NCBI GenBank assembly: GCA_902783295.1
Contig: CACZQT010000262.1
Coordinates: forward strand, 1 to 15,385
Length of the DNA: 15,385 nucleotides
Reading direction: 5' to 3'
Source: an uncultured Lachnospiraceae bacterium
GTDB lineage: Bacteria > Bacillota > Clostridia > Lachnospirales > Lachnospiraceae
In this document: piece after piece, positions 1 through 7,101 of the stretch
Layout of the letters: every line of letters starts with the position of its first letter
Numbering within the stretch: the stretch's first letter is position 1
Made by a program: the position numbers and the translations under genes
The notes under the pieces: model-generated
What the model was told of the DNA's origin: nothing
The model's database searches: none
Seen by the model: the letters and a program-made list of their open reading frames with translations, nothing else

Positions 1-16
1 CCGGCGTTCTTGCCGC

Positions 17-54
17 GGCGCGCACGGTGCGAAGCACCTTCCTCTGTGCGCGCC
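17..54. repeat. Nested GC-rich inverted repeat at window edge
   Basis: Outer arms GGCGCGCAC (17-25) and GTGCGCGCC (46-54) are perfectly complementary. They enclose a second hairpin, GGTGC (26-30) GAA GCACC (34-38). No gene end inside the window needs it as a terminator, and there is no T-run beside it. With the repeats at 71-165 it probably belongs to one structured element that continues left of the window. Identity unknown. Confidence 0.6.
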
Positions 55-70
55 TGCGATCCGCCGGAGG

Positions 71-165
71 CTTTTATCTCAGTGGGAGATTAGACCCCCA
101 CTGAGACGAGTAAGCGTTTACCCACCACCTAAGAGGTGGGGGTCTTCTCTCACTGAGATAAAAAG
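71..165. repeat. Compound palindromic element, possibly MITE- or IS-end-like
   Basis: The outer arms 71-89 and 146-165 are near-perfect reverse complements, reading inward from CTTTTATCTCAGTG and ending CACTGAGATAAAAAG. Two further pairings compete inside. TCTCAGTGGG (77-86) pairs perfectly with CCCACTGAGA (97-106). AGACCCCCAC (92-101) pairs perfectly with GTGGGGGTCT (136-145). CCACCT (125-130) and AGGTGG (134-139) make a small hairpin. CACTGAGA thus occurs three times, once inverted. There is no open frame of interest inside. Such overlapping hairpins are typical of IS200/IS605-type ends, TnpB-associated RNAs or small non-autonomous elements, but I do not recognise a specific family. Confidence 0.55.
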
Positions 166-178
166 CCAATAAGAAAAG

Positions 179-219
179 GGGAAGCCCCTGTGTTCCTTGT
201 CGGAACACAGGGGCTTCCT
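179..219 (-). terminator. Intrinsic terminator of the secreted esterase-like gene
   Basis: GAAGCCCCTGTGTTCC (181-196) and GGAACACAGGGGCTTC (202-217) form a perfect 16-bp stem with a 5-nt loop, extendable by one G-C and one G-T pair. On the minus strand the stem is followed by CCTTTTCTTATT. It lies about 30 nt beyond the stop codon of the minus-strand gene at 248-2479, which it most likely terminates. Confidence 0.85.
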
Positions 220-247
220 GCCTGCAGATACAGGTGCAGACTGTTGA

Positions 248-2479
248 TCAATGGATGTCTGCTGCACTCTGGATGATGTGTACTTCATCGCCTTCTTCAG
301 CGAAAGCGGACGGGCTGTACCAGCGGCTGCCATCCTTCAGGCTGTAATGCTTCACGAATTCCCAGGCAAAGCGGGCTTCGATCGGCATGCTGTTGTGTTC
401 ACGGGCGATGGTCCGGTTGAACTGCACCACGGGTACGTCAGCATTGTCCGCATCTGCCCAGCAGTAACTGTGGTAACGGCCTTCTTCTGTCCAGGCAAGG
501 CAGGTTGCCAGGAAGCTTTCCTTGACATTGTCTTCAAACTCCAGGGTAACGCCATTGTAAGCCAGGCAGTTCTTCACCCAGTTATAGGTGCTGTTGCCGG
601 TCGCTGCATCTTCCACCCACGGTTCAGTCAGGATGAAGTTCAGATCAGCCTGTCCGATGGAAACCATGGAAGGCATGCCGTTTTCACCGCTGAAATCAGT
701 ATTGGTGAAGGAGGTGCTGCCGACAGCGGCATAGTAGCCGGATTCGGTAGTATGGGTCAGGGTCTGGCTCAGACGGCTTCCCAGCGAATGGCCGCTGCCG
801 TATACACGGGTCAGATCCATCTTCACGCCTTCCTTCTCGCTGACAACTTTGTCCAGAATCTGAATGGTGGCGCGGGTCATGTTCGCGGAGTCTTCGTTGC
901 TCCCGTAAATCAGGGAAGCAGGATTGCTGGCGGTATATTCACCGATGATCGCGATCACGCAGCCATCCATATTGGCCATATGCCACCACATGGTGCAGTC
1001 AAAGAAGGTGCAGGCAGCCTGGGTCATGCCGGGATATACCATCACAATGGGAGCCCCCTTCTCGCCGTATTCTTTTGCCTTCTCAGGTACATACAGGATC
1101 ACTTCACGAGGATCCTTCACACCATCTTCATCGTAATCATTGAAAGCCAGTACCAGGTCATACACATTGCCGGCTGTATAATCCAGCAGAGAAACCGTCA
1201 GAGGAGCGGATTCCAGCGCGCGGATTTCAGCTTCCTTCTCATCACCTTCTACAGAGGCATAGGCAATCGTCTGAATGGCTTCACCGCTCTCCGCTGCGGT
1301 ACGGGCCGCCTTGGCTACGGGATAATAATCCGTTCTCATGCCCAGGGCATTGCTGTAAGCAGAAGGAGTCGTGTAACGGGTATACTGAGAGACGAAGGCG
1401 CGGATATCCGCGGCTGCCATTTCGGCTTCTTCCTTCACGACAACTTCAGAAATACCATATGCGCTGCCCATTTCCGCAGCCAGGGTGTTGTTGTAATCGG
1501 TCTGCCAGGCGTCAGAATCCGCCGCCTGATGATACACGCCGTCTTCCGCCTCTTCTACGCAGTCGTTCACGCCCTTCCAGTAAGCAACGCTGACATCGTC
1601 CGCGGCATAACCGGCAAACAGAGTAGGAACAGCGATATCCGCATTGGTCAGGAAATCTTTGCTGGAGATCGCGCCGTCCATCATCAGCTTCAGCAGATCC
1701 ATCCGGAATGTCAGTTCGTCCATACCGGGATAGTAGCTGCCTGTGTTAAAGCCGTTGTAAGTCGTTGCGGCATTTTTCTGCAGAATTTCCTCACCGACGC
1801 TCTCGCCGCCGATAAAGGCCTGCGCTGCTACATACTTAGGGTTATTGGAGGTCCAGGATTCCAGAACCGCGCAGCCCTCTCCGTAGCCCACATAATAGTT
1901 GGTGGAATGGCCGGTGAAAACGGACACCCGGGTGCCGTCTTCCACGTCAAAGCTGCCTCGGGTTACAATGCCGCCGGCTGTGCTCTGGCGCAGGCCGAAA
2001 GCATTGTTGCCGATATTCTCGGCGATGGTGTCAAACAGGTAGGAAGCTTCCTCTTCCGGAGTCCCCCAGACGCCGTCCTGTGGTTCCAGCACGAAGATCA
2101 TTTCGCCATTGGCATCCGCCAGTTCGATCCAGCCCTGCTCCTCCAGGAATGCATAGGTGTCTTCTACGCCGTTCGGCAGGGCAACCACCGTGATGTAGGC
2201 ACGCAGCGGAGCATGCTCGCCAATATACATCTTGATGGTGCGGCCGCTGGCCAGAGTGTAGCTCATGTAGCCCTGGATCTTATGCTCATTCACCAGAGAA
2301 CGGTCAATTTCCAGAGATCGGCTGATCGCACCGGTCTGAGGATTTTCGGAAGTTACTGTATTCTCCATCAGATAGGTGTTCAGGTCAATGGGTTCCACGG
2401 CCTTTGCCGTACGGGGCAGCGCCAGTGTGCAGGCTGCCACAGCCAGCCCGAGTACCAGGGCTTTCTTCAGGTTGTTCAT
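248..2479 (-). CDS. Secreted alpha/beta-hydrolase, esterase / PHB-depolymerase-like
   Basis: This 743-residue protein has a Sec signal peptide: basic MNNLKK, a hydrophobic core, then a TAKA signal peptidase I site near residue 27. The hydrolase domain fills roughly residues 430-740. It carries the nucleophile elbow GHSLG with Ser565, and a late His695 in REHNSMPIEARFAWEF, a pattern resembling the catalytic-His region of PHB-depolymerase/feruloyl-esterase-like enzymes. The acid residue was not assigned. Residues 448-459 read DYDEDGVKDPRE, matching the spacing of a calcium-binding EF-hand loop. The N-terminal 400 residues match no family I recognise. The ATG follows AAAGGAGA at good spacing. 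The gene stands alone, with its own promoter (2592-2619) and terminator (179-219). Export and an esterase-type mechanism are well supported; the substrate is unknown. Confidence 0.8.
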   Translation of the reverse strand: MNNLKKALVLGLAVAACTLALPRTAKAVEPIDLNTYLMENTVTSENPQTGAISRSLEIDRSLVNEHKIQGYMSYTLASGRTIKMYIGEHAPLRAYITVVALPNGVEDTYAFLEEQGWIELADANGEMIFVLEPQDGVWGTPEEEASYLFDTIAENIGNNAFGLRQSTAGGIVTRGSFDVEDGTRVSVFTGHSTNYYVGYGEGCAVLESWTSNNPKYVAAQAFIGGESVGEEILQKNAATTYNGFNTGSYYPGMDELTFRMDLLKLMMDGAISSKDFLTNADIAVPTLFAGYAADDVSVAYWKGVNDCVEEAEDGVYHQAADSDAWQTDYNNTLAAEMGSAYGISEVVVKEEAEMAAADIRAFVSQYTRYTTPSAYSNALGMRTDYYPVAKAARTAAESGEAIQTIAYASVEGDEKEAEIRALESAPLTVSLLDYTAGNVYDLVLAFNDYDEDGVKDPREVILYVPEKAKEYGEKGAPIVMVYPGMTQAACTFFDCTMWWHMANMDGCVIAIIGEYTASNPASLIYGSNEDSANMTRATIQILDKVVSEKEGVKMDLTRVYGSGHSLGSRLSQTLTHTTESGYYAAVGSTSFTNTDFSGENGMPSMVSIGQADLNFILTEPWVEDAATGNSTYNWVKNCLAYNGVTLEFEDNVKESFLATCLAWTEEGRYHSYCWADADNADVPVVQFNRTIAREHNSMPIEARFAWEFVKHYSLKDGSRWYSPSAFAEEGDEVHIIQSAADIH

Positions 2480-2591
2480 GATCCGTCTCCTTTCTTCAGA
2501 AACCTCCGTTCTGCGGGGTTCTGATCACACAGAAGATGTACAGTTTTCTCCATCGGCTCCTGCTGTTTCCGGGCAGACAGCTGACAACCTG

Positions 2592-2619
2592 AACATACCA
2601 GTTTGGGCGTTTTTGTCAA
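2592..2619 (-). promoter_or_regulatory. Sigma-A promoter of the secreted esterase-like gene
   Basis: On the minus strand a perfect -35 TTGACA (2619-2614) is followed after 16 nt by TATGTT (2597-2592). A TGG just upstream makes it an extended -10. The predicted start near 2585 gives a leader of about 105 nt before the ATG at 2479. The -35 box sits inside the perfect 12-bp palindrome TGTCAATTGACA (2614-2625), a possible operator. Confidence 0.7.
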
Positions 2620-2713
2620 TTGACATTAATTTTAAAACAATTCTTCTCCCTGCAATTCATCGAAAATAGCTCTACTATTTTTTCAATCCTGAATATAGTA
2701 CTGGTACGGAACA

Positions 2714-2765
2714 GGGGACGTTTTCGTCTGTCCCGGCCTTAAACGCGACAGACAGAAACGTCCCC
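2714..2765. repeat. Palindromic intergenic repeat, copy A
   Basis: Arms 2714-2732 (GGGGACGTTTTCGTCTGTC) and 2747-2765 are reverse complements except for two adjacent positions. The element begins about 10 nt after the regulator's stop codon. It shares the GGGGACGTTT head with two other sites in this window (12447-12463 and 13836-13891). It could act as a transcript-end hairpin for the regulator gene, though no strong T-tract follows. REP-like family membership is an inference from the repetition. Confidence 0.7.
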
Positions 2766-2774
2766 CGTCTTATC

Positions 2775-4148
2775 TTATGCCTGTTCTTCCTGCTCAAAGC
2801 GGAAGCGGTATATATTGGACGGCCGTCCTTTGCTGACCTGCATAGTCCGTCCGGTGATTTCCGCATATCCCGCTTTTTCCAGGTTTGACAAAATCTTGTT
2901 GGCGGTTCTGGGAGAAACTCCCATTTCCCGGATCAGCCATTCGGAACCTGCTTCCCGCCGGTTCTCCCTCCTCAGAGCCATAATCAGGTGCATCACAATA
3001 CGGGAAGACAGATGGGCAGTACGTGCTATCCGGTTAACAGTGGATTCCAGTACCCCGGCGGACTTTGACGGAAGACTTTTTCCCAGATCTCCCGGAGAAA
3101 TCTCAACGACATTGGTATCCAGCGAATTCACCTGGCCATTCTCGTCCACCAGATATGCCCAGGACGCATCCATCGGTGCGCTGCGGTGATAATTGATGGC
3201 GGCAGCCGCATTTTCTTCAGCATCCTGCACTGTATTGCCGATCCCGTATCCTACCAGTACTTCTCTTCCCATCCGGCTTCCCAGAAAACCGGACAAACTG
3301 CTGTAACGGCGGACATGAGTAATCTCATCCACAGTTCTGGCATCCGTCATCAGCAGAAAACCGTTTTCTCTCTCCTGCCAGCCGGACAGAACACGCTTAT
3401 ACTGGCGCTGATATTCCTCCAGGACGCTTTTCAGCTTCTCCCGTTTTTCTGCGCTGTCTTCTCTGACGATCTCCAGACGGATACAGGCAATCTGACCGCC
3501 CTTCAGGCGCTTCAGCTGCATGTCTTTCCGGAGGCTCTTCAGCGCGTCCGTTACTTCTTCATGCGTGAAATCCACATACACATATTTTACATTGTACCGG
3601 GCAAACATGGCGTCCGCAATCGGGGAACGCGTCATAAACAGCTGATAGTTTCCATGCCGGATTGCCCACTCATGGCGGGCCAGCATTTCCTGTTCAAAAG
3701 CGACCACCTCTGAAGGGTTCATTTTATATACTCTGGCATGTTCATCATGCATCAGTGTAACCAGCGCATTGCTTTCAATAATCTGCGCCAGGTTCTGTCC
3801 GCGTTCCATCAGATCCAGACGGATCCGGGACAGTTCCAGTTCCGGATGATGCATCAGCTGGAGCAGGATCTGGCGATAGTAGTTTTCCGCGGATGCGGCT
3901 ACATAACGATGCGAAATGCCGATATCGTTATTGCACGCGATAATACGGTCAGAAAACAGGCCGCTTGTGAGAATCCCGTCGTACGCATCCCGGACTTTCA
4001 GGAATTTTTCGCCGATCTCCTGCAGTGAATCCACGGGGTAAAAGTCTATCAGACAGTCCATGTAATCGCTGTCCATCATCTGTCTTGTAGACTGTCTTTT
4101 GTTTCGCGAAAGCACCGCGACACGGAATGTTCCTCCGCTTCCAGCCAT
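2775..4148 (-). CDS. Multi-domain winged-helix transcriptional regulator (PrpR_N-like sensor, GGDEF-like core)
   Basis: The protein has 457 residues and no signal peptide or membrane segment. Residues about 8-160 resemble a PrpR_N-type sensor (YDGILTSGLFSDRII followed by DIGISHRYVAAS). Residues about 225-335 look like a degenerate GGDEF/CdaR-type alpha-beta domain, including VGYGIGNTVQDAEENAAAAI; the GGDEF active-site motif is absent, so cyclase activity is unlikely. The C-terminal 70 residues form a winged helix-turn-helix (WLIREMGVSPRTANKILSNLEKAGY, then a basic wing). The start ATG is preceded by GAGGAG. It lies 105 nt downstream of the serine hydrolase in the same orientation, so it is the likely local regulator of the ABC locus. 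The domain calls are by eye; the DNA-binding C-terminus is the surest part. Confidence 0.7.
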   Translation of the reverse strand: MAGSGGTFRVAVLSRNKRQSTRQMMDSDYMDCLIDFYPVDSLQEIGEKFLKVRDAYDGILTSGLFSDRIIACNNDIGISHRYVAASAENYYRQILLQLMHHPELELSRIRLDLMERGQNLAQIIESNALVTLMHDEHARVYKMNPSEVVAFEQEMLARHEWAIRHGNYQLFMTRSPIADAMFARYNVKYVYVDFTHEEVTDALKSLRKDMQLKRLKGGQIACIRLEIVREDSAEKREKLKSVLEEYQRQYKRVLSGWQERENGFLLMTDARTVDEITHVRRYSSLSGFLGSRMGREVLVGYGIGNTVQDAEENAAAAINYHRSAPMDASWAYLVDENGQVNSLDTNVVEISPGDLGKSLPSKSAGVLESTVNRIARTAHLSSRIVMHLIMALRRENRREAGSEWLIREMGVSPRTANKILSNLEKAGYAEITGRTMQVSKGRPSNIYRFRFEQEEQA

Positions 4149-4169
4149 TTTTCGCTCCTCTTCTTACAT

Positions 4170-4237
4170 AAAGGGCAGCCCGGGCCTTACGCGCCGGATC
4201 ACTCCGGAACAAGGCCGATACTCCGGACTGCCCTTTT
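4170..4237. other. Structured spacer with nested stems before the regulator gene
   Basis: The outer stem AAAGGGCAG (4170-4178) pairs with CTGCCCTTT (4228-4236). Inside it GGCCTT pairs with AAGGCC, enclosing the small hairpin CCGGA-TCAC-TCCGG. On the minus strand it follows the serine-hydrolase stop codon and precedes the regulator's ribosome binding site. The run after the stem on that strand is only TTTA, so it is a weak terminator at best. It may be an attenuator or processing site that lowers regulator expression relative to the transporter genes. Confidence 0.5.
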
Positions 4238-4253
4238 CATTCCATTCGTTCAG

Positions 4254-5804
4254 TTACTCTGTCCGGTCCTCTACTCCTGTCAGGAAAGCGTTGACTGCAG
4301 GATAGAAGGAGCAGATTCGGCTGTGATGCAGCTTTATACCGCCGGGCGTAAATTCCACCATCATCTCGTTGATATAGCTTGTTTCATCAAAGCACAGGAT
4401 CAGGTGATAACCCTTATCCGTCCAGGCTCCCGAGCAGCTGACGGACTCAAAGACAACGGAGACATCCGTATCGGTTTTCTCTGTAGGCACGCAGGTTTTT
4501 CCCTGTGCAAAACAGCCATACCCGACAGGTACCGTAAATCTGCCTTCCGGGACTTCCATGGTCAGCCGGTCAGTTTCTCCGGGGTTCCCGGCGAATTTCA
4601 TGGAGAACATGGAAAAGTTCAGGCGATTGTCCCCCAGAAGATATTCCCTGCCGCTGTAAACTGCCTTCTCCGGCATCTCCCAGGAAGGTTTTCCTTTCGC
4701 GGCCGGTATTTTCATACCGGCGGTCAGGCGATTCAGTTCCGCCTGATCCCTCTTCTCTGCCTCTGCTTCTTTTGCCGGTTCTTTGTCCACTCTGTCCAAC
4801 AGAAGCTCCCAAATGTGATTCCAGACCTTATCCCTTTCGGGGCGGTTCGCGCCGCTGGTATAAGAAAGGACCATATCTTTCCCGGGAATCACGGCCAGGA
4901 TCTGCCCGAACGCCCCCTGGAACATATAAGTGCCTTCCCGGTCATCCAGCCAGATCTGATAACCGTACCCATTGCAGAAGGGCCGGCCCAGGTGGGCAGT
5001 GCTTACATGCGGAGATGTTGCGTCCCGGATATACGCCTCCGGGAGAATACGTCTGCCGTTGAATACCCCGCCATTCAGCATCATCTGACCTACGGCTGCC
5101 AGTTCCTCTGTCGTCAGCATCAGGCCCCATCCGCCGCAGCTGACGCCGTCCGGACTTTCCTCCCAGAACGGTTCGCCGATCCCCATGGGGATAAACATCT
5201 TCCGGTTCAGATATTCCGAAACTGTACAGCCGACGGCTTTCTGAACAATCGCAGAAAGCATGTAGCTGGCTTCCGTAGAATACACAAATTCCGTACCCGG
5301 CTCATAGGAGACATAATGGTCAAAGAATCCGCGGATCCAGTCTATAAGCGGCAGTTCAATGCCTGCATGGCAGCAATGCGCCCCGGTTCCGTTTACATCA
5401 TCCGGTCTGGGCCAGGGAAAATCGTGCGGATCCTTCGCAAAACCTGTGCTCATGGTCAGAAGGTCCTTCACTGTCATTTTTTCCATATATTCTCCCGTTC
5501 TGGCCGGAAGCCGTTCCGGGAAGAAAGAAACCACTTTATCTGTCAGTGACAGCAGGCCGTCCTCTGCAGCCAGACCCACCGCCAGACCGGTAAACGACTT
5601 ACTGGCAGAAAAAAGTGTATGCGGCTTTTCCGGCGCATAAGGATTCCACCACGCTTCCGCGATGACCTTACCGTGCCTTACTGCCATAAAAGAATGAAGT
5701 CCCAGTGCCGGATCCTCCAGATACCGGTACAGCTCCGCCAGATCCGAAGCCCGGACACCTTCCGCCGCCGGAAGGGAACGTTCAAAAAAAGCATGTTCCT
5801 TCAC
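4254..5804 (-). CDS. Serine hydrolase, class C beta-lactamase / penicillin-binding fold
   Basis: This 516-residue protein has no signal peptide, so it is predicted cytoplasmic. The catalytic SxxK is S66-A-S-K69 in TLFSASKSFTGLA, the classic beta-lactamase-fold context. The second motif is Y175-S-T, in place of YxN, as in esterases of this fold. The third KTG/HSG-type motif appears as QGAFGQ. Residues after about 350 form a charged linker and a beta-rich C-terminal domain, as in EstB/PBP4*-like hydrolases with a lipocalin-like tail. The start is GTG: no in-frame ATG lies near the N-terminus, and GAGGAGAG is correctly placed upstream. That binding site lies immediately after the permease stop, only 16 nt before the GTG, so the gene is tightly coupled to the ABC operon. 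An amidase/esterase acting on the imported ligand is inferred; true beta-lactamase activity is unlikely. Confidence 0.82.
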   Translation of the reverse strand: MKEHAFFERSLPAAEGVRASDLAELYRYLEDPALGLHSFMAVRHGKVIAEAWWNPYAPEKPHTLFSASKSFTGLAVGLAAEDGLLSLTDKVVSFFPERLPARTGEYMEKMTVKDLLTMSTGFAKDPHDFPWPRPDDVNGTGAHCCHAGIELPLIDWIRGFFDHYVSYEPGTEFVYSTEASYMLSAIVQKAVGCTVSEYLNRKMFIPMGIGEPFWEESPDGVSCGGWGLMLTTEELAAVGQMMLNGGVFNGRRILPEAYIRDATSPHVSTAHLGRPFCNGYGYQIWLDDREGTYMFQGAFGQILAVIPGKDMVLSYTSGANRPERDKVWNHIWELLLDRVDKEPAKEAEAEKRDQAELNRLTAGMKIPAAKGKPSWEMPEKAVYSGREYLLGDNRLNFSMFSMKFAGNPGETDRLTMEVPEGRFTVPVGYGCFAQGKTCVPTEKTDTDVSVVFESVSCSGAWTDKGYHLILCFDETSYINEMMVEFTPGGIKLHHSRICSFYPAVNAFLTGVEDRTE

Positions 5805-5820
5805 GTTATATTCTCTCCTC

Positions 5821-7101
5821 TCAAAGTGCCTTCGCGGGTTTTCCGGATTTTTTCTCTCCCCGCTTTTCCTTCAGACCGCTGTTCCTGCTTTCCCAAACAT
5901 GGAGCATCAGTGCGACAGCAATTACGCCGTAGCAGATTGTCATACGGAAATAGCCGCCTACCATGGAATCGTTAAACAGCTTCTGCGAAGCCAGAGGGCT
6001 GACATTATACAGCAGATGGAACAGAATGGTCCCGAGGATCGCATGTCCGATGTTGGCCTTTTTTACGGAAGCGCCGCCGATCAGGATGGCCGCCACACAG
6101 AATGTTCCCACTTTTTCATGACCGTAATAGGCATCCACTGTTCCCAGATTCTGATAGAACATGATCTGCCCCCAGGCTGCCAGCACGGTGGAAATAACAA
6201 CCGCGATAATACGGGTCTGGTCAACCTTTATCCCGGAAGCCAGTGCCACATCACGGTCATGGCCGATCGCCCGCATATCCTGCCCCAGTTTGGTTTTCAT
6301 GAACCAGGTAATCAGCCAGCAGAAGAAAGTAACCAGAAGGAAGGACGGGATCGGAATGCGGATCAGCATCTTTGCCATCATAAACCTTTCCTGACCGGTC
6401 ATGATCAGAGAAGCGACGACAAAAACTGCGCAGATCGCGGTACGGATGATATAATTGCGGTCAAACTTCCTGTTCCGCAGTGCGGAAATCGTCATGCAGG
6501 CTGCGAAGAAGACGGCGAAAAAGATAATACCGGTAAAGACGTCCACTTTGCCGCCCAGCCCGAAGATCTTAAGATTATCCAGAGAGTACTGCAGATGGCT
6601 CAAATCGATGGTATTTTTGATACCCACCCCGCCCGAAAGAATGATCTTATGGGAAATATGGATCACGCCGCCGATCAGGAACAGGAATATAAACTGATAG
6701 ATACCGTTGGAAAAATATCCGACGATCATACTGGTGATCATTTCCTGGCCTTTCGTGCGGTTCAGCAGCTTTCCGGCCAGAATTCCGCAGATGACGGCTG
6801 TCACCAGACCGATCAGGGCGGCAGCCAGAATAGCTGTCATTCCCGTCAGATTCATCAGTGTTACAAACACCAGACCCATCTGGCCGCACATAGCTCCAAG
6901 AACGATACCGAAATTCATGCCCAGGCCGCAGGTGACCGGAATAATCAGAGAAAGCACCAGCAGGATGTTCCGGTCAAACCGGTTGACTACGTCTGAAAGA
7001 ATGGTGGCAATGGGAGTTCCGGAAAGCCGGATCCCGGCGATGCACAGAAACGCGAAAAGAATCGGAACCGCATTTGACATCAGAAAACGTTTTATCTTCA
7101 T
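5821..7101 (-). CDS. ABC importer permease, BPD_transp_2 family, second subunit (NupQ-like)
   Basis: The protein has 426 residues and many hydrophobic helices, starting with VPILFAFLCIAGI. Family-typical signatures are visible: IGHDRDVALASGIKVDQTRI, TVLAAWGQIMF and the AAILIGGASVKKANIGHAILG stretch near the C-terminal half. These are conserved in the nucleoside/simple-sugar permease family (PF02653 type). It should pair with the permease at 7098-8141 to form the membrane channel. The last 25 residues are a lysine-rich cytoplasmic tail. The ATG overlaps the preceding permease's TGA (ATGA), and a near-perfect GGAGGTGA site lies upstream. The substrate cannot be read from the sequence. Confidence 0.88.
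   Translation of the reverse strand: MKIKRFLMSNAVPILFAFLCIAGIRLSGTPIATILSDVVNRFDRNILLVLSLIIPVTCGLGMNFGIVLGAMCGQMGLVFVTLMNLTGMTAILAAALIGLVTAVICGILAGKLLNRTKGQEMITSMIVGYFSNGIYQFIFLFLIGGVIHISHKIILSGGVGIKNTIDLSHLQYSLDNLKIFGLGGKVDVFTGIIFFAVFFAACMTISALRNRKFDRNYIIRTAICAVFVVASLIMTGQERFMMAKMLIRIPIPSFLLVTFFCWLITWFMKTKLGQDMRAIGHDRDVALASGIKVDQTRIIAVVISTVLAAWGQIMFYQNLGTVDAYYGHEKVGTFCVAAILIGGASVKKANIGHAILGTILFHLLYNVSPLASQKLFNDSMVGGYFRMTICYGVIAVALMLHVWESRNSGLKEKRGEKKSGKPAKAL

Noticed and set aside
1..170. CRISPR array or tRNA in the repeat-rich left edge
   Set aside because: The repeats are inverted and overlapping rather than regularly spaced direct repeats, and no cloverleaf or T-loop sequence is visible.
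251..2524. Long open frame on the plus strand opposite the secreted esterase gene
   Set aside because: Its translation has no recognisable domain, is rich in His/Arg/Ile/Gln as expected for an antisense shadow, and the minus-strand frame has a promoter, ribosome binding site, signal peptide and catalytic motifs.
2775..4148. Diguanylate cyclase
   Set aside because: The central domain lacks the GG(D/E)EF active-site motif, and the C-terminus is a DNA-binding winged helix.
4323..5549. Plus-strand open frame opposite the serine hydrolase
   Set aside because: Shadow frame without any recognisable motif, while the minus frame has SxxK and related motifs.
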